DNA of 64,000 nucleotides from Halorarum salinum (GTDB lineage: Archaea > Halobacteriota > Halobacteria > Halobacteriales > Haloferacaceae): the NCBI RefSeq assembly GCF_013402875.1, contig NZ_CP058579.1, positions 620,001-684,000 of the forward strand, read 5' to 3'. Under the pieces are notes generated by a model. It did not search any database, had not been told where the DNA came from, and saw only the letters and a program-made list of their open reading frames with translations. Made by a program: the position numbers and the translations under genes. Positions 17,390-26,421 of this stretch are shown here, piece after piece. Within the stretch, counting starts at the first letter, position 1. The number at the start of each line of letters is the position of its first letter.

Positions 17390-19072
17390 ATGGCACAGGA
17401 GTCCATCGACAGGCGAAGTTTCCTCAAGGCGACCGGCGGCGCGGCCGCCGGGATGGCCGTCACCACCGGCAGTGCGGGCTGTCTCGGAATGGGCGGCGAC
17501 GGCGGCGGCGGCGATCTGGTGTACGCCCGCGGCGACCACCCGACCAACTACGACCCCCAGCAGACCACGAGCGGGGAGGTCGCGAAGGTCACGAACCAGA
17601 TCTACGACCAGCTCATCAAGTTCGGCGCCGGTAGCGGCGGCGCGCTGGTCGAGGGGCTCGCGACCGACTGGTCGCTCGACGGACAGACGGCGACCCTGAC
17701 GCTCCGCGAGGGCGTCACGTTCCACAACGGCGCGGAGCTCACCGCGTCCGACGTGCGCGCCACGGTGCGCCGCTTCACCGACTCCGAGTACGACTACTAC
17801 CTCGGCGACTCGAACCGGTCGGGCTACGGGGCGTTCACGTTCGGCGACTGGGTCGAGAGCGTCGACGACTCCGGCGACCTCGAGGTCACCTTCGAACTGA
17901 CCCAGCAGTTCGCGCCGTTCCTCCGCAACCTGGCGATGTTCGCGGCCGCGATCCTCTCCCAGCAGCAGATCGAGGACCTGGGCGCCTCCCCTGACGAGCA
18001 GACCGCCCTCGGCGAGGAGCCGCAGGGGACCGGAGCGTTCACCTTCGACACGCTCGACAACGAGAACCAGCGCGTCAAGCTCGCCGCCAACGACGACTTC
18101 TGGGGCGAGGGTCCCCAGGTGGACGCGGTCATCTTCAAGACCATCCAGCAGAACTCCACCCGGGTCCAGGACGTCATCAACGGCGACTCCCACATCACCG
18201 ACAACCTCGACTCCCAGTCGTCCACGCAGGTCGAGGACGCCGACTCGGCGTCCCTGGCGTCGAAGAACGGCATCAACGTCGGCTACATGGCGTTCAACAT
18301 GGACCGGAAGGAGGAGTTCCGGGACAGGCAGGTTCGCCAGGCCATCAGCTACGCCGTCGACACCGAGAGCATCGTGAGCGACATCTACGAGGGCTTCGCC
18401 GAGCAGGCCGACCAGCCGCTCCCGCCGGACGTGCTCGGGTACAACGAGGAGCTCGACCCGTACGCGCACGACCCCGAGCAGGCCCAGTCGCTGCTCGAGG
18501 AGGCCGGCGCGTCCGACCTTTCGTTCGAACTCGCCACGTTCTCGAACCCCCGCGGCTACAACCCCAGCCCCGTCGAGACGGCGAACCAGGTCCGTTCGGA
18601 CCTCGAGGAGGTCGGCGTCACCGTCGAGATCAACCAGTTCTCGACGTTCTCGTCGTACCTCGAGTACACCGACGCCGGGAACCACGACGCCTGCTTCCTC
18701 GGCTGGTACACCGACAACGCCGACCCGGACAACTTCCTGTACGTCCTGCTCGACCCGAAGGTCGAGATGGACCAGGTGCCCGACGGCCAGGACTGGGTCG
18801 GCTTCGACACCGACGGCTACAGTCCCCTCAACGCCGCCGCGTGGGCCAACACGGAGTTCATGGAGACGGTCCGCGAGGCCCAGTCCTCCTACGAGGAGGG
18901 CAGCCGCGAGGAACTGTACAAGGAGGCGAACGCCATCGCCCACGAGGAGGCCCCGTGGGTGTTCATCGACTACGCGGAGACCCTGCGCGCGGTCAACGAG
19001 GCCGTCGTGGGCGACAGCTACACGGTGAGCTCCGTGGGCGGTCCCCACCTCAACACCGTCGAACTGCAGTAG
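17390..19072 (+). CDS. Peptide ABC transporter substrate-binding lipoprotein (DppA/OppA type)
   Basis: 560 residues. The N terminus carries a twin-arginine signal (RRSFLKA, Arg8-Arg9) and a lipobox ending at Cys31 (TTGSAGC), so the protein is exported folded and lipid-anchored outside the membrane. The mature part is an SBP_bac_5 domain: YARGDHPTNYDPQQT, LREGVTFHNGAELTASDV, VRQAISYAVDTESIV, DPEQAQSLLEEAG and CFLGWYTDNADPDNFL. It captures di- or oligopeptides for the adjoining importer. It follows the ATPase gene by 80 bp, and the two permease genes come next. Confidence 0.94.
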   Translation: MAQESIDRRSFLKATGGAAAGMAVTTGSAGCLGMGGDGGGGDLVYARGDHPTNYDPQQTTSGEVAKVTNQIYDQLIKFGAGSGGALVEGLATDWSLDGQTATLTLREGVTFHNGAELTASDVRATVRRFTDSEYDYYLGDSNRSGYGAFTFGDWVESVDDSGDLEVTFELTQQFAPFLRNLAMFAAAILSQQQIEDLGASPDEQTALGEEPQGTGAFTFDTLDNENQRVKLAANDDFWGEGPQVDAVIFKTIQQNSTRVQDVINGDSHITDNLDSQSSTQVEDADSASLASKNGINVGYMAFNMDRKEEFRDRQVRQAISYAVDTESIVSDIYEGFAEQADQPLPPDVLGYNEELDPYAHDPEQAQSLLEEAGASDLSFELATFSNPRGYNPSPVETANQVRSDLEEVGVTVEINQFSTFSSYLEYTDAGNHDACFLGWYTDNADPDNFLYVLLDPKVEMDQVPDGQDWVGFDTDGYSPLNAAAWANTEFMETVREAQSSYEEGSREELYKEANAIAHEEAPWVFIDYAETLRAVNEAVVGDSYTVSSVGGPHLNTVELQ

Positions 19073-19223
19073 CCCGGTGATCGCGTAGCCGGCGACCCGC
19101 CGGACCGGTCGCGGTCGGTCGGACCATCCGAACCGACCGCGCTCGGTCGAACCGCTCGACCCCGTCGCGGTGGGATGAAAACCGTTTACCGCGGCCGTCC
19201 GCGACCCACAACCCGACACCGAC

Positions 19224-20267
19224 ATGGTATCGAAGCGCTTCGTCCTGAAGCGGCTGTTGTTGCTCGTTCCCGTGCTGTTCGGGGTGGCGACGTTCGTGTT
19301 CGCCATCCTGCAACTGGCGCCGGGCGACCCCGCGAGAGTCATCGTCGGACAGCGCGCCTCCGCCCAACAGGTCGCGCAGGTCCGCACGGAACTCGGGCTG
19401 AACGACCCCGTCTGGGTCCAGTACGGTCGGTTCCTCGTCGAGGCGGCCCAGTTCCAGTTCGGCGACTCCTACCAGATCGCGAAGGGCACGCCCGTCCGCT
19501 CCGTGCTCGCGGACCGCCTGCCGGTCACCGTCGAACTCGCGCTGTACGGCCAGGCCATCGGCATCCTGCTCGGCATTCCGCTCGGAGTGCTCTCGGCGGT
19601 GAAACAGGACTCGCTCACCGACCACGCTACCCGCGTCGGCGCGCTCACCGGCCTCTCGGTCCCCATCTACTGGTCCGGCCCGCTGCTCATCCTGCTGTTC
19701 GCGACGTACCTGGGCGTGTTCCCCACGAGCGGCCGCATCAGTTCGACGACGTTCCTCCCGGACCACTGGACCCTCTTCGGGATGGAACTCCCGCTGACCG
19801 GGATGGTCACCGTGGACACGCTCCTGCTCGGCGACCTCGGCGCCTGGTTCTCGGCGGTCCACCACCTGTTCCTGCCGGCGGTCACCATCGGGGTGTACTC
19901 GATGGCGCTCATCTCGCGGATGATGCGCTCCTCGATGCTCGAGGTCGTCCGCCAGGACTACATGCGGACCGCCCGCGCGAAGGGCCAGGGCGCGAAGATC
20001 ACCGTGATGAAACACGGCTTCCGCAACGCGCTCATCCCGGTCGTCACCGTCATCGGCATCCAGTTCGGCTCGCTGCTCGGCGGCGCCGTACTCACCGAGA
20101 CGGTGTTCGGCATCGGCGGCATCGGCACGATGCTCGTCGACGCCATCGGCGCCTCCGACTACCCGCTCGTGCAGGGCGCCGTGCTCACGTTCGCGCTGCT
20201 GTTCACGCTCGTGAACCTCGGCGTCGACGTCACGTACAGCTACCTCGACCCAAGAATCCAGCAGTAA
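19224..20267 (+). CDS. Peptide ABC transporter permease (DppB type)
   Basis: 347 residues with about six helices. Family marks are the N-terminal VLKRLLLLVPVLFGVATFVFAILQLAPGDP region, ELGLNDPVWVQYGRFL, and the cytoplasmic EAA loop RTARAKGQGAKITVMKHGFRNALIP. An upstream AT-rich element (CCGTTTACC, about 19189-19197) could serve as a promoter, so the permeases may be transcribed separately from the binding protein. It is followed one base later by the second permease gene, so translation is likely coupled. Confidence 0.94.
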   Translation: MVSKRFVLKRLLLLVPVLFGVATFVFAILQLAPGDPARVIVGQRASAQQVAQVRTELGLNDPVWVQYGRFLVEAAQFQFGDSYQIAKGTPVRSVLADRLPVTVELALYGQAIGILLGIPLGVLSAVKQDSLTDHATRVGALTGLSVPIYWSGPLLILLFATYLGVFPTSGRISSTTFLPDHWTLFGMELPLTGMVTVDTLLLGDLGAWFSAVHHLFLPAVTIGVYSMALISRMMRSSMLEVVRQDYMRTARAKGQGAKITVMKHGFRNALIPVVTVIGIQFGSLLGGAVLTETVFGIGGIGTMLVDAIGASDYPLVQGAVLTFALLFTLVNLGVDVTYSYLDPRIQQ

Positions 20268-20268
20268 G

Positions 20269-21210
20269 ATGGCAACCGAATCAGCCGACACGACCGAACG
20301 GGCGTCGCGTCGCGGACTCCTCGACAGGCTCCGCGCCTCGCCGTTCCTGTCGCAACTGCTCGCGAACCGCCTCGCGCTGGTCGGCATCGGCATCATCCTC
20401 GGGATGGTGCTCGTCGCCGTCTACGCCCGCGTCTTCTACGACGTCGGCGCGCTCGCGAACTCCCGGCTCGGCGGCACCGTCCCGAGCCGCGCGCCCCCGT
20501 CGTGGGCGGGCGGAACCGCACAGACCGGCCTGTTCGGCACCGACGCGGCCGCCCGCGACATCTTCCGGCGGACGATGTACGGCTCGTGGCTCGCCCTGAA
20601 GTTCGGCACCGTCACGGTCGCCGCGTCGACGACGCTCGGCGTCTCGCTCGGCATCCTCGCGGCGTACTACGGCGACGTGGCCGACAACGTCATCATGCGC
20701 ACGATGGACGTGCTGCTCGCGTTCCCGTCGCTGCTGCTCGCGCTCGCGCTCGTCGCCATCTTCGGCGCCGGACTGTGGAAGGTGACGATCGCGCTCACGC
20801 TGGTCTACACGCCGCGGTTCGCCCGCGTCGTCCGCGGGGCCGCGCTGAAGGTGCTCGAGGACGAGTACATCGACGCCACCGTCGCGCTCGGCGCGAAGGA
20901 CCCGCGGGTGCTCGTCCGGCACGTCCTGCCGAACTCGCTCGCGCCCATCACCGTCCAGTCCACGCTCAACTTCGGGCTGGCCATCATCGACATCGCGGCG
21001 CTGTCGTTCCTCGGCTTCGGCGCGCAGGCCGGCGCCCCCTCCTGGGGGCTGATGCTCGCCCGCGGCGTCGAGAACGGCCTGCTCACCGGGAAGTGGTGGA
21101 TGTCGTTCTTCCCCGGGCTGTTCCTGGCGCTCACAGTCCTCGGGTTCAACCTGCTCGGCGACGGGATGCGCGACGCGCTCGACCCCCGGATGCGCGACAC
21201 GGTGGACTGA
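20269..21210 (+). CDS. Peptide ABC transporter permease (DppC type)
   Basis: 313 residues. It has the N-terminal helix (ANRLALVGIGIILGMVLVAVYA), the periplasmic-side GTDAAARDIFRRTMYGSWLALKFG segment typical of DppC, and the EAA loop (DATVALGAKDPRVLVRHVLPNSLAP). The C-terminal SFLGFGAQAGAPSWGLMLARG followed by LGDGMRDALDPRMRDTVD is diagnostic for this subfamily. It forms the heteromeric channel with the preceding permease. Confidence 0.94.
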   Translation: MATESADTTERASRRGLLDRLRASPFLSQLLANRLALVGIGIILGMVLVAVYARVFYDVGALANSRLGGTVPSRAPPSWAGGTAQTGLFGTDAAARDIFRRTMYGSWLALKFGTVTVAASTTLGVSLGILAAYYGDVADNVIMRTMDVLLAFPSLLLALALVAIFGAGLWKVTIALTLVYTPRFARVVRGAALKVLEDEYIDATVALGAKDPRVLVRHVLPNSLAPITVQSTLNFGLAIIDIAALSFLGFGAQAGAPSWGLMLARGVENGLLTGKWWMSFFPGLFLALTVLGFNLLGDGMRDALDPRMRDTVD

Positions 21211-21216
21211 CCCGCC

Positions 21217-21570
21217 ATGCCGTCCGCCGGCGCGGTCGACCCGCTCGCCGCTCGACTTCGACTGGTCGGCCGTGCGCTGCTGGTCGGCACCGTCGTCGGT
21301 CTCCTCGCCGGCGTGGTCGCAGTCTCGCTGTTCTCGCCGCGAACCGTCCGCACGGTGTTCGCGCTCGGCGCGCTCGCGCTGGGGTTCGGCGTGCTCGGTT
21401 GGTCCGGGTCGGTGATGGCCGGCCGCGGAATCGAGACGATGCATCGGTACATGGACACCGGGTCGGACTGGACCGAGGAGAAGTCGCGCCGCGCGATGGC
21501 CCGCGTCGGGGGCGCGGGCGCGGGCGTGATGGTCGGGTCGGGGCTGGTCGACGCTGTCGTGACGCTCTGA
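21217..21570 (+). CDS. Small membrane protein, hypothetical
   Basis: 117 residues with three predicted helices (RALLVGTVVGLLAGVVAVSL, VFALGALALGFGVLGWSG and a Gly/Val-rich C-terminal segment). A polar stretch IETMHRYMDTGSDWTEEKSRRAM lies before the last helix. It begins 6 bp after the DppC-type permease stop and probably rides on that transcript, although no known role in peptide uptake suggests itself. No family was recognised. Confidence 0.72.
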   Translation: MPSAGAVDPLAARLRLVGRALLVGTVVGLLAGVVAVSLFSPRTVRTVFALGALALGFGVLGWSGSVMAGRGIETMHRYMDTGSDWTEEKSRRAMARVGGAGAGVMVGSGLVDAVVTL

Positions 21571-21579
21571 CAGGGCGGG

Positions 21580-22899
21580 CTACGTCCGGACGTTCTGCCC
21601 GACGGCGTCGCCGAACTGCTCCCCGCCTTCTCCGCCGCTCCCGCTGCGTCCGTCGCGTCCGTCCCGACCGTCGTACACGACGCTCCCGCGAACCAGCGTC
21701 AGTTCGGGGAACACGCCCTCGAACCCCTCGAACGGCGTCCACCCGCACTTCGAGTGGAGGTCGGCGCCGCGGATCTCCCGCGCCTCGTCCAGGTCGACCA
21801 GCAGGAGGTCGGCGTCCCGGCCCGCCTCGACCCGGCCCTTCCGCGGCAGGTCGAAGACGTCGGCGGGGTTCGCCGCCACCAGGTCGCGGACCCGTTCGAG
21901 CCCCATCCGGCCCTCGCGGACCTCGTTCAGCAGGAGCGGCAGCATCGTCTCGACGCCCGGCACTCCCGACGGCGCCTCCCAGATGCCGGCGTCCTTCTCC
22001 CCGCGGGTGTGGGGCGCGTGGTCGGTGGCGACGACGTCGACCGTCCCGTCGCGGACCCGCTCCAGCAGGGCCTCGCGCCGCGCCTCGTCCCTGAGCGGCG
22101 GGTTCATCCGTCCGAACGTGCCGAGTTCTGGGAGGTCCTCGCGCGAGAGGAACAGGTGGTGTGGCGTCACCTCGCAGGTCGCGCCCGCGTCGCTGGCGGC
22201 GTCGACCCCTTCCGGCGTCGAGGTGTGGGCGACGTGGACGTCCGCCCCGGACTCGCCGCCGACCTCCAGCGCGCGCTCGACCGCGGCGGCCTCGGCCTCG
22301 GGGGTCCGGAAGGCGCTCCAGGCGTCGGCGTCGTCGCGCTCCCTCGCGGTCCGGTCGAACAGGTCCGCGTCCTCCGCGTGGACCGTGACGGTCACGTCGT
22401 GCTCCGCGGCCCGCGCGGCGGCGTCGGCGAACAGGTCGGCCTCGATCCCCATGTCGCCGGTGGAGTCGGCGAGGAACACCTCCCCCAGCGCGAACAGCGG
22501 CCGGTCGAACAGCGACTCGGGGTCCCAGTCGGGCGTGACGCCGCCGTTCAGCCCGTAGTCGACGAGCGACTTCGACGCGAGGTCCGCCTTCCCGTCGAAC
22601 GCCGCGCCGGTCGTGGTCGGCGGGTCGGTGTTCGGCTGGTCGACGACGGTCGTCACGCCGCCCGCGGCCGCGGATCCGGACCCGGTCGTCCAGTCCTCCT
22701 TGTGGGGGAACCCCGGCTCCCGGAAGTGGACGTGGACGTCGACGGCGCCCGGGAGGAGGTGTTTGCCGTCGGCGTCGACGACCGACTCGTCCGCCCCGGG
22801 GTCGAGCGTGCCGGCGTCCGCGACCGCGTCGATCTCCCCGTCGGCGACCCGGACGTCCCCGACTCGACCGTCCGCGAGCGTGGCCTGCTGGAACAGCAT
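21580..22899 (-). CDS. pyrC: Dihydroorotase (cyclic amidohydrolase)
   Basis: 439 residues of the amidohydrolase superfamily. Metal ligands appear in order: DVHVHFREPGFPHKEDW, VTVHAED, VHVAHTSTPEG and VDVVATDHAPHTRGEK. The substrate-binding MNPPLRD sequence supports dihydroorotase (pyrimidine synthesis: carbamoyl-aspartate to dihydroorotate) over allantoinase or hydantoinase, though these paralogues are close. The C terminus has an RDGRDGRSGSGGEGGEQ low-complexity tail. The ATG at 22899 starts the MLFQQATLADG strand; the much longer upstream frame is shadow sequence. Confidence 0.88.
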   Translation of the reverse strand: MLFQQATLADGRVGDVRVADGEIDAVADAGTLDPGADESVVDADGKHLLPGAVDVHVHFREPGFPHKEDWTTGSGSAAAGGVTTVVDQPNTDPPTTTGAAFDGKADLASKSLVDYGLNGGVTPDWDPESLFDRPLFALGEVFLADSTGDMGIEADLFADAAARAAEHDVTVTVHAEDADLFDRTARERDDADAWSAFRTPEAEAAAVERALEVGGESGADVHVAHTSTPEGVDAASDAGATCEVTPHHLFLSREDLPELGTFGRMNPPLRDEARREALLERVRDGTVDVVATDHAPHTRGEKDAGIWEAPSGVPGVETMLPLLLNEVREGRMGLERVRDLVAANPADVFDLPRKGRVEAGRDADLLLVDLDEAREIRGADLHSKCGWTPFEGFEGVFPELTLVRGSVVYDGRDGRDGRSGSGGEGGEQFGDAVGQNVRT

Positions 22900-23075
22900 T
22901 TGCCCGGAGTGGGCGACGGCGGGCCGTAAGTGCCGCGGTCGGTCTCGGACCGTGGCTCCCACGGGACGCCAGCAGTCACTGGTGAGACGGGCTTCCAGTC
23001 CCACCCGTGGTCGTTTCGGCCGAGCGTCGCGGACCGGGATACCGCTTCTACCGCGGCGGGCATCCAGTGGCGCGC

Positions 23076-23783
23076 TCAGCCGTCGTCGGTCGGGAGGTCG
23101 GCCACGTCGAGTCGAACCGCCTCGCGGTCGGCGACGAAGGCCGATTCGAGCGCGTCGCGGACGACGTCGGGGTCCGACGAGCCGCCCGCCGCGGCGACCG
23201 AGCCGACCGACTCGGGGTCGAACGGGACGTCCAGGGCGCCGTACACCGGGACGAGCACGTCGCGGATGGTCTCCTCCTCGGCCACCGTCACGCACCCGGA
23301 GACGAGCGCGGCGCCCCGCCGGACGCGCTGGGCGAGTCCGGCGACCTTCCCGCCGCCGGCGACGCGGACGGAGTGGTCGCCGGGGCAGTACGAGCGGGGC
23401 GGTTCGCCGGGTTCCACGTCGGCGTCGAGGCCGCGGAGCGCCTCGACGACGGTACGGACGGCCGCGTCGTACCGGTCGTCCATCCCCCGGCGCACGTCCG
23501 CCAGCGGGACGGCGCGGGCGAACGCGAGCGTCGAGTCGGCGTACGCGACCGCCCGGCCGCCGACCGAGCGCCCGGTCGGGAGGAACCCCCGCTCCTCGGC
23601 CGCTCGCTTCGCGTCCGCGTAGCCGTCCTCGCTGGCGTCCCGTCGACCGAACGCGACCAGTCGGCCGGGCGCCCAGACGCGCAGCGACGGCTCGCCGCTC
23701 CCGGCGGTCTCGGCGAGCATCGCGGCCGACGCGGCCCGGTCGCGCTCGCGCGTCGCGCACCGCCCGCGGTACACCCGGAACAC
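23076..23783 (-). CDS. Lipoate-protein ligase A family protein
   Basis: 235 residues of the biotin/lipoyl ligase fold. Visible motifs are LRVWAPGRLVAFGRRDASE, FLPTGRSVGGRAVAYADSTLAFA (the family's R-x-x-G-G-G-A-V-x-H loop, here SVGGRAVAY), YCPGDHSVRVAGGGKVAGLAQRV (with the lysine of the G-K-x-x-G-x-A motif) and GCVTVAEEE. The enzyme would transfer lipoate or octanoate to 2-oxoacid dehydrogenase or glycine-cleavage proteins. It is divergent from the LytM-like gene, 52 bp apart. Confidence 0.85.
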   Translation of the reverse strand: MFRVYRGRCATRERDRAASAAMLAETAGSGEPSLRVWAPGRLVAFGRRDASEDGYADAKRAAEERGFLPTGRSVGGRAVAYADSTLAFARAVPLADVRRGMDDRYDAAVRTVVEALRGLDADVEPGEPPRSYCPGDHSVRVAGGGKVAGLAQRVRRGAALVSGCVTVAEEETIRDVLVPVYGALDVPFDPESVGSVAAAGGSSDPDVVRDALESAFVADREAVRLDVADLPTDDG

Positions 23784-23835
23784 GCCAACGGCTCGGAGTC
23801 GGGGCGCCTAAGCGTTTCCGCCACCCAGGCGGTGT

Positions 23836-24747
23836 ATGACCGGGGACGAGGGGGACGAGAGGGACGAACGGGTCGTGCTCCCGGCCGACGTTGTGGAACG
23901 CTACCCCCGCTTCTCGCTGTACAACTCCCCGTATCCGGCCCACGACCGCGGGCGCGCGATCGACCTCTATCCGGAGGGTGACGTCGGACTCTCGCCGGTC
24001 GCCGGCGAGGTGCTCGACACGCGGACGGTCGGCTGTCCGGACCGGCCCTACGCGGTCGACTCGGACCACCTGATCCTCGTCGACGTCGGCGCCCGCGTCG
24101 CGCGAGTCCTCCACGTCGACCCGGCCGTCGAGGCCGGCGACCGCGTCGCCGTCGGGGACCCGCTCGGGGAGACGGTCCGCTCGGGCTTCTTCGGCCGCTG
24201 GGTCGACGACCACGTCCACCTCGAGTTCCGCGAGTACGGTCGGAACCCCTACCGGGCGTCGGGGTCGCTCCCGCTCGATGTGGACGTGCCGGTCCGTCCC
24301 GTCGAGTGGGACGGGACCGGGACCGTGAGCGAGACGGGCGACAGCTACGCGCTGCTCGATTCGCCGGCTCACCACGGCGACGGCTACGCGGCGCTCGCCT
24401 CGGACGCTGGCGCGCCCCTGGACGGCGGGCTCCCCCACTACAGCGCGGGCGGGCGGTTCGTCGACGGATCGGTCCACGGGTCCGACTTCGGGTTCGTCGG
24501 GGAGGCGCCGGTCGGCCTGCTCGGCGCCCGCGTCGGCACCGCGGCGGGCCGACACGTCGGCTGGGGGGAGGTGACGGTGCTGGCGAACGGCGAACCGATC
24601 ACGGGGCTCTCGCTGTTCGCCTCGCGGGTCGAGGGGTTCGGGGCGAAACTCGTCACGCGGCCGGCCGCGGGCGACCCGCAGTTCCGGGTCGGCGAGGACG
24701 TGCGGGTGTCGATCCGGCCGACCGACGGGGCAGTCCGGCTGGACTGA
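23836..24747 (+). CDS. LytM/M23-like domain protein, 303 residues
   Basis: The N-terminal half resembles a lysostaphin-type (M23) beta-fold. AHDRGRAIDLYPEGDVGLSPVAGEVL supplies a possible His...Asp pair, DHLILVDVGARVARVLHVDPAVEAGDRVAVGDPLG the core strands, and DDHVHLEFRE the H-x-H motif. The second half (from PVRPVEWDGTG to VRLD) is a distinct beta-rich domain. There is no signal peptide, so it is probably cytosolic. Peptidoglycan is absent from haloarchaea, so any hydrolytic role must be on another substrate, or the fold may act as a binding domain. The M23 assignment rests on motif spacing only. Confidence 0.65.
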   Translation: MTGDEGDERDERVVLPADVVERYPRFSLYNSPYPAHDRGRAIDLYPEGDVGLSPVAGEVLDTRTVGCPDRPYAVDSDHLILVDVGARVARVLHVDPAVEAGDRVAVGDPLGETVRSGFFGRWVDDHVHLEFREYGRNPYRASGSLPLDVDVPVRPVEWDGTGTVSETGDSYALLDSPAHHGDGYAALASDAGAPLDGGLPHYSAGGRFVDGSVHGSDFGFVGEAPVGLLGARVGTAAGRHVGWGEVTVLANGEPITGLSLFASRVEGFGAKLVTRPAAGDPQFRVGEDVRVSIRPTDGAVRLD

Positions 24748-24945
24748 GCCGGGCAACGAGTCGATTCGGTCGGATCCGGTCCGGCCACGGGTCGGTTCGA
24801 CCGCCCCGAGTCGGACGGGGTTCGACACGGCCCCGCGGCGGCCCGACCCGCACGTCCTCGCCGCCCCGTGGCGCGATCCCGCGTCGTTCGGCCCCGGGCC
24901 TCGCTTTCGACGCTCTTTTCTCCGACGGCCGAGTCCGTTCCCGTA

Positions 24946-25581
24946 ATGGCCGAATTCAAACTCGTCGTCGGCGACTCCTCCGGCGACACCCGGCAGTTCG
25001 ACGTTGACGGACAGGACGCGAACCGGTTCCTCGGACTCGACCTCGGCGAGGAGGTCGACGCGTCGGTCGTCGACGCGGACGGCATGGCGCTCGAACTCAC
25101 CGGCGGCTCGGACACGGCCGGCCGGCCGATGCGCGAGGACGTCCCGGGCTCCGACCTGAAGGAACTGCTCCTCGACGGCGGCGTCGGCTACAAGCCCGGC
25201 CGCGACGGCGAGCGCAAGCGCGTCACCGTCCGCGGCCGCGAGGTCTCCGAGGAGACGGTCCAGATCAACGCCCAGCTCGTCGGCGGCACCTTCGAGGGCG
25301 GCGTCGAGGAGGCCGAAGCGGAGACGGAGGAGTCCGAGGCGGTCGAGGAGGAAGCGGAGGACGAGGCCGACGCCGAGGACGAGGAATCCGAGGAGGCCGA
25401 CGTCGAGGGAGACGAGACGGACGAGGAAGCGGACGCTGAGGACGAGGAGGAAGCCGAGGAGGCTGACGCCGACGACGGGGAGGGGACGGACGCCGACGAA
25501 ACCGAAGCCGACGAGAGCGAAGAGGAGGAGGCCGAGTCAGCCGAGGAGGGCGACGACGAAGCCGAGGACGACGAGGAGTAA
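24946..25581 (+). CDS. rps6e: 30S ribosomal protein S6e with long acidic C-terminal tail
   Basis: Residues 1-119 are the archaeal S6e domain: [92 protein letters not shown]. From about residue 120 the protein continues for roughly 92 residues composed almost wholly of Glu, Asp and Ala. As I recall the family, archaeal S6e normally ends at about 125-135 residues. The ATG at 24946 begins the conserved domain. A small conserved gene follows 13 bp downstream, likely co-transcribed. Confidence 0.93.
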   Translation: MAEFKLVVGDSSGDTRQFDVDGQDANRFLGLDLGEEVDASVVDADGMALELTGGSDTAGRPMREDVPGSDLKELLLDGGVGYKPGRDGERKRVTVRGREVSEETVQINAQLVGGTFEGGVEEAEAETEESEAVEEEAEDEADAEDEESEEADVEGDETDEEADAEDEEEAEEADADDGEGTDADETEADESEEEEAESAEEGDDEAEDDEE

Positions 25582-25594
25582 CCCGCTTTCCCCC

Positions 25595-26029
25595 ATGTCC
25601 GACAGAGTCGCCAGCGACGCCGCGGCCGTCACGACCTTCCGCGCGCACCTCGCGCGCTCGGGCGGCACGCGCCTCCCGTGTCTCCGGGTTCCGGACGGGA
25701 CGAAACTCGCGTCCGGCGACGAGATACGGCTCGTGCTCGACGGCGAGTCGCGACACGCCCGGGTCGAGGGCGACGCCGACGGTCTCCTGATCCGGGGTGC
25801 GTACGACAACCGACGGCTGCTGCGGAACCCCGGAGAGGGGGAGAACCGGCTGGTGGAGTGGTGCCGCGAGCACGGCCGCGAGGCCGGGGACGCGGTCGAC
25901 TTCGACGGGGTCGACCCGGGATACCTCTACGGCCTCCGGGTGCCCGGCGAACGGACCGTGTACGAGGTGACGGGCCGGCCGGACGAGGGCCTGCAGGACA
26001 TCGCCGACTCGCTGCTGGGCGACGAGTAG
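25595..26029 (+). CDS. Haloarchaeal conserved hypothetical protein, 144 residues
   Basis: A soluble, mainly beta protein (FRAHLARSGGTRLPCLRVPDG, IRLVLDGESRHARVEGD, GLLIRGAYDNRRLLRNPGEGENRLVEWCREHGR, YLYGLRVPGERTVYEVTG) with an acidic C-terminal helix. No catalytic motif was seen. Its position 13 bp after the S6e gene suggests co-expression with the ribosomal gene. Function is unknown. Confidence 0.78.
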   Translation: MSDRVASDAAAVTTFRAHLARSGGTRLPCLRVPDGTKLASGDEIRLVLDGESRHARVEGDADGLLIRGAYDNRRLLRNPGEGENRLVEWCREHGREAGDAVDFDGVDPGYLYGLRVPGERTVYEVTGRPDEGLQDIADSLLGDE

Positions 26030-26127
26030 ATCACATTTCTCGGCGGGAGTGAAACCTCCACGCCGTTCGGACCCTCTCCCGGTGTCGTTCGTGGCTCTCG
26101 GTCCCGACGTCTCCGAGCACATCGCTA

Positions 26128-26297
26128 GCGCGCAATCGTCGACAGCCGCGGCCCCTTTCAGACCCACCCACCGCACCATACCTCACCCTCCCCAGCCTCC
26201 TGCGCTCCTCGCCTCGGTCACTCTGCTCCCTCGGCTCCGGTGCTCGTCCCTCGCGCGTCGTCGGCCGCGCATGAAAGCGCGGCCGCCGCGCGCCGTC
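26128..26297 (-). repeat. Dispersed modular intergenic repeat, copy C
   Basis: Minus-strand copy in the 392-bp gap between the S6e operon and the next gene. Reading the complement, it holds GGCGCGCGGCGGCCGCG (near 26281-26296), CGCGCGAGGGACGAGCACCG, GAGGAGCGCAGGAGGCTGGG, GAGGGTGAGG, GGTGCGGTGGGTGGG, CTGAAAGGGGCCGCGGCTGT and CGACGATTGCG. It shows the repeat's left end clearly. It also spawns a spurious frame beginning VRWVGLKGAAA. Confidence 0.72.
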
Positions 26298-26421
26298 GGC
26301 GGTCGGCAGACTGACGACCCACACCGGTACGTCAGCGGAGCCTCACCCGCTCGAACTCGGTCGGAGCCGGACCCGAACCCCGACGAACAGCCCTTTTACC
26401 GTTCCGAGCGCCACACGACGT

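Noticed and set aside
24866-24945. In-frame extension of S6e upstream of the ATG at 24946
   Set aside because: The extra 26 residues ([17 protein letters not shown]...) are arginine-rich and the S6e family begins at MAEFKLVV.
25265-26179. Long minus-strand frame beginning VRWVGLKGAAA
   Set aside because: Its start lies in repeat copy C and the rest is an Arg/Pro-rich shadow of the S6e and downstream genes; composition is not that of a haloarchaeal protein.
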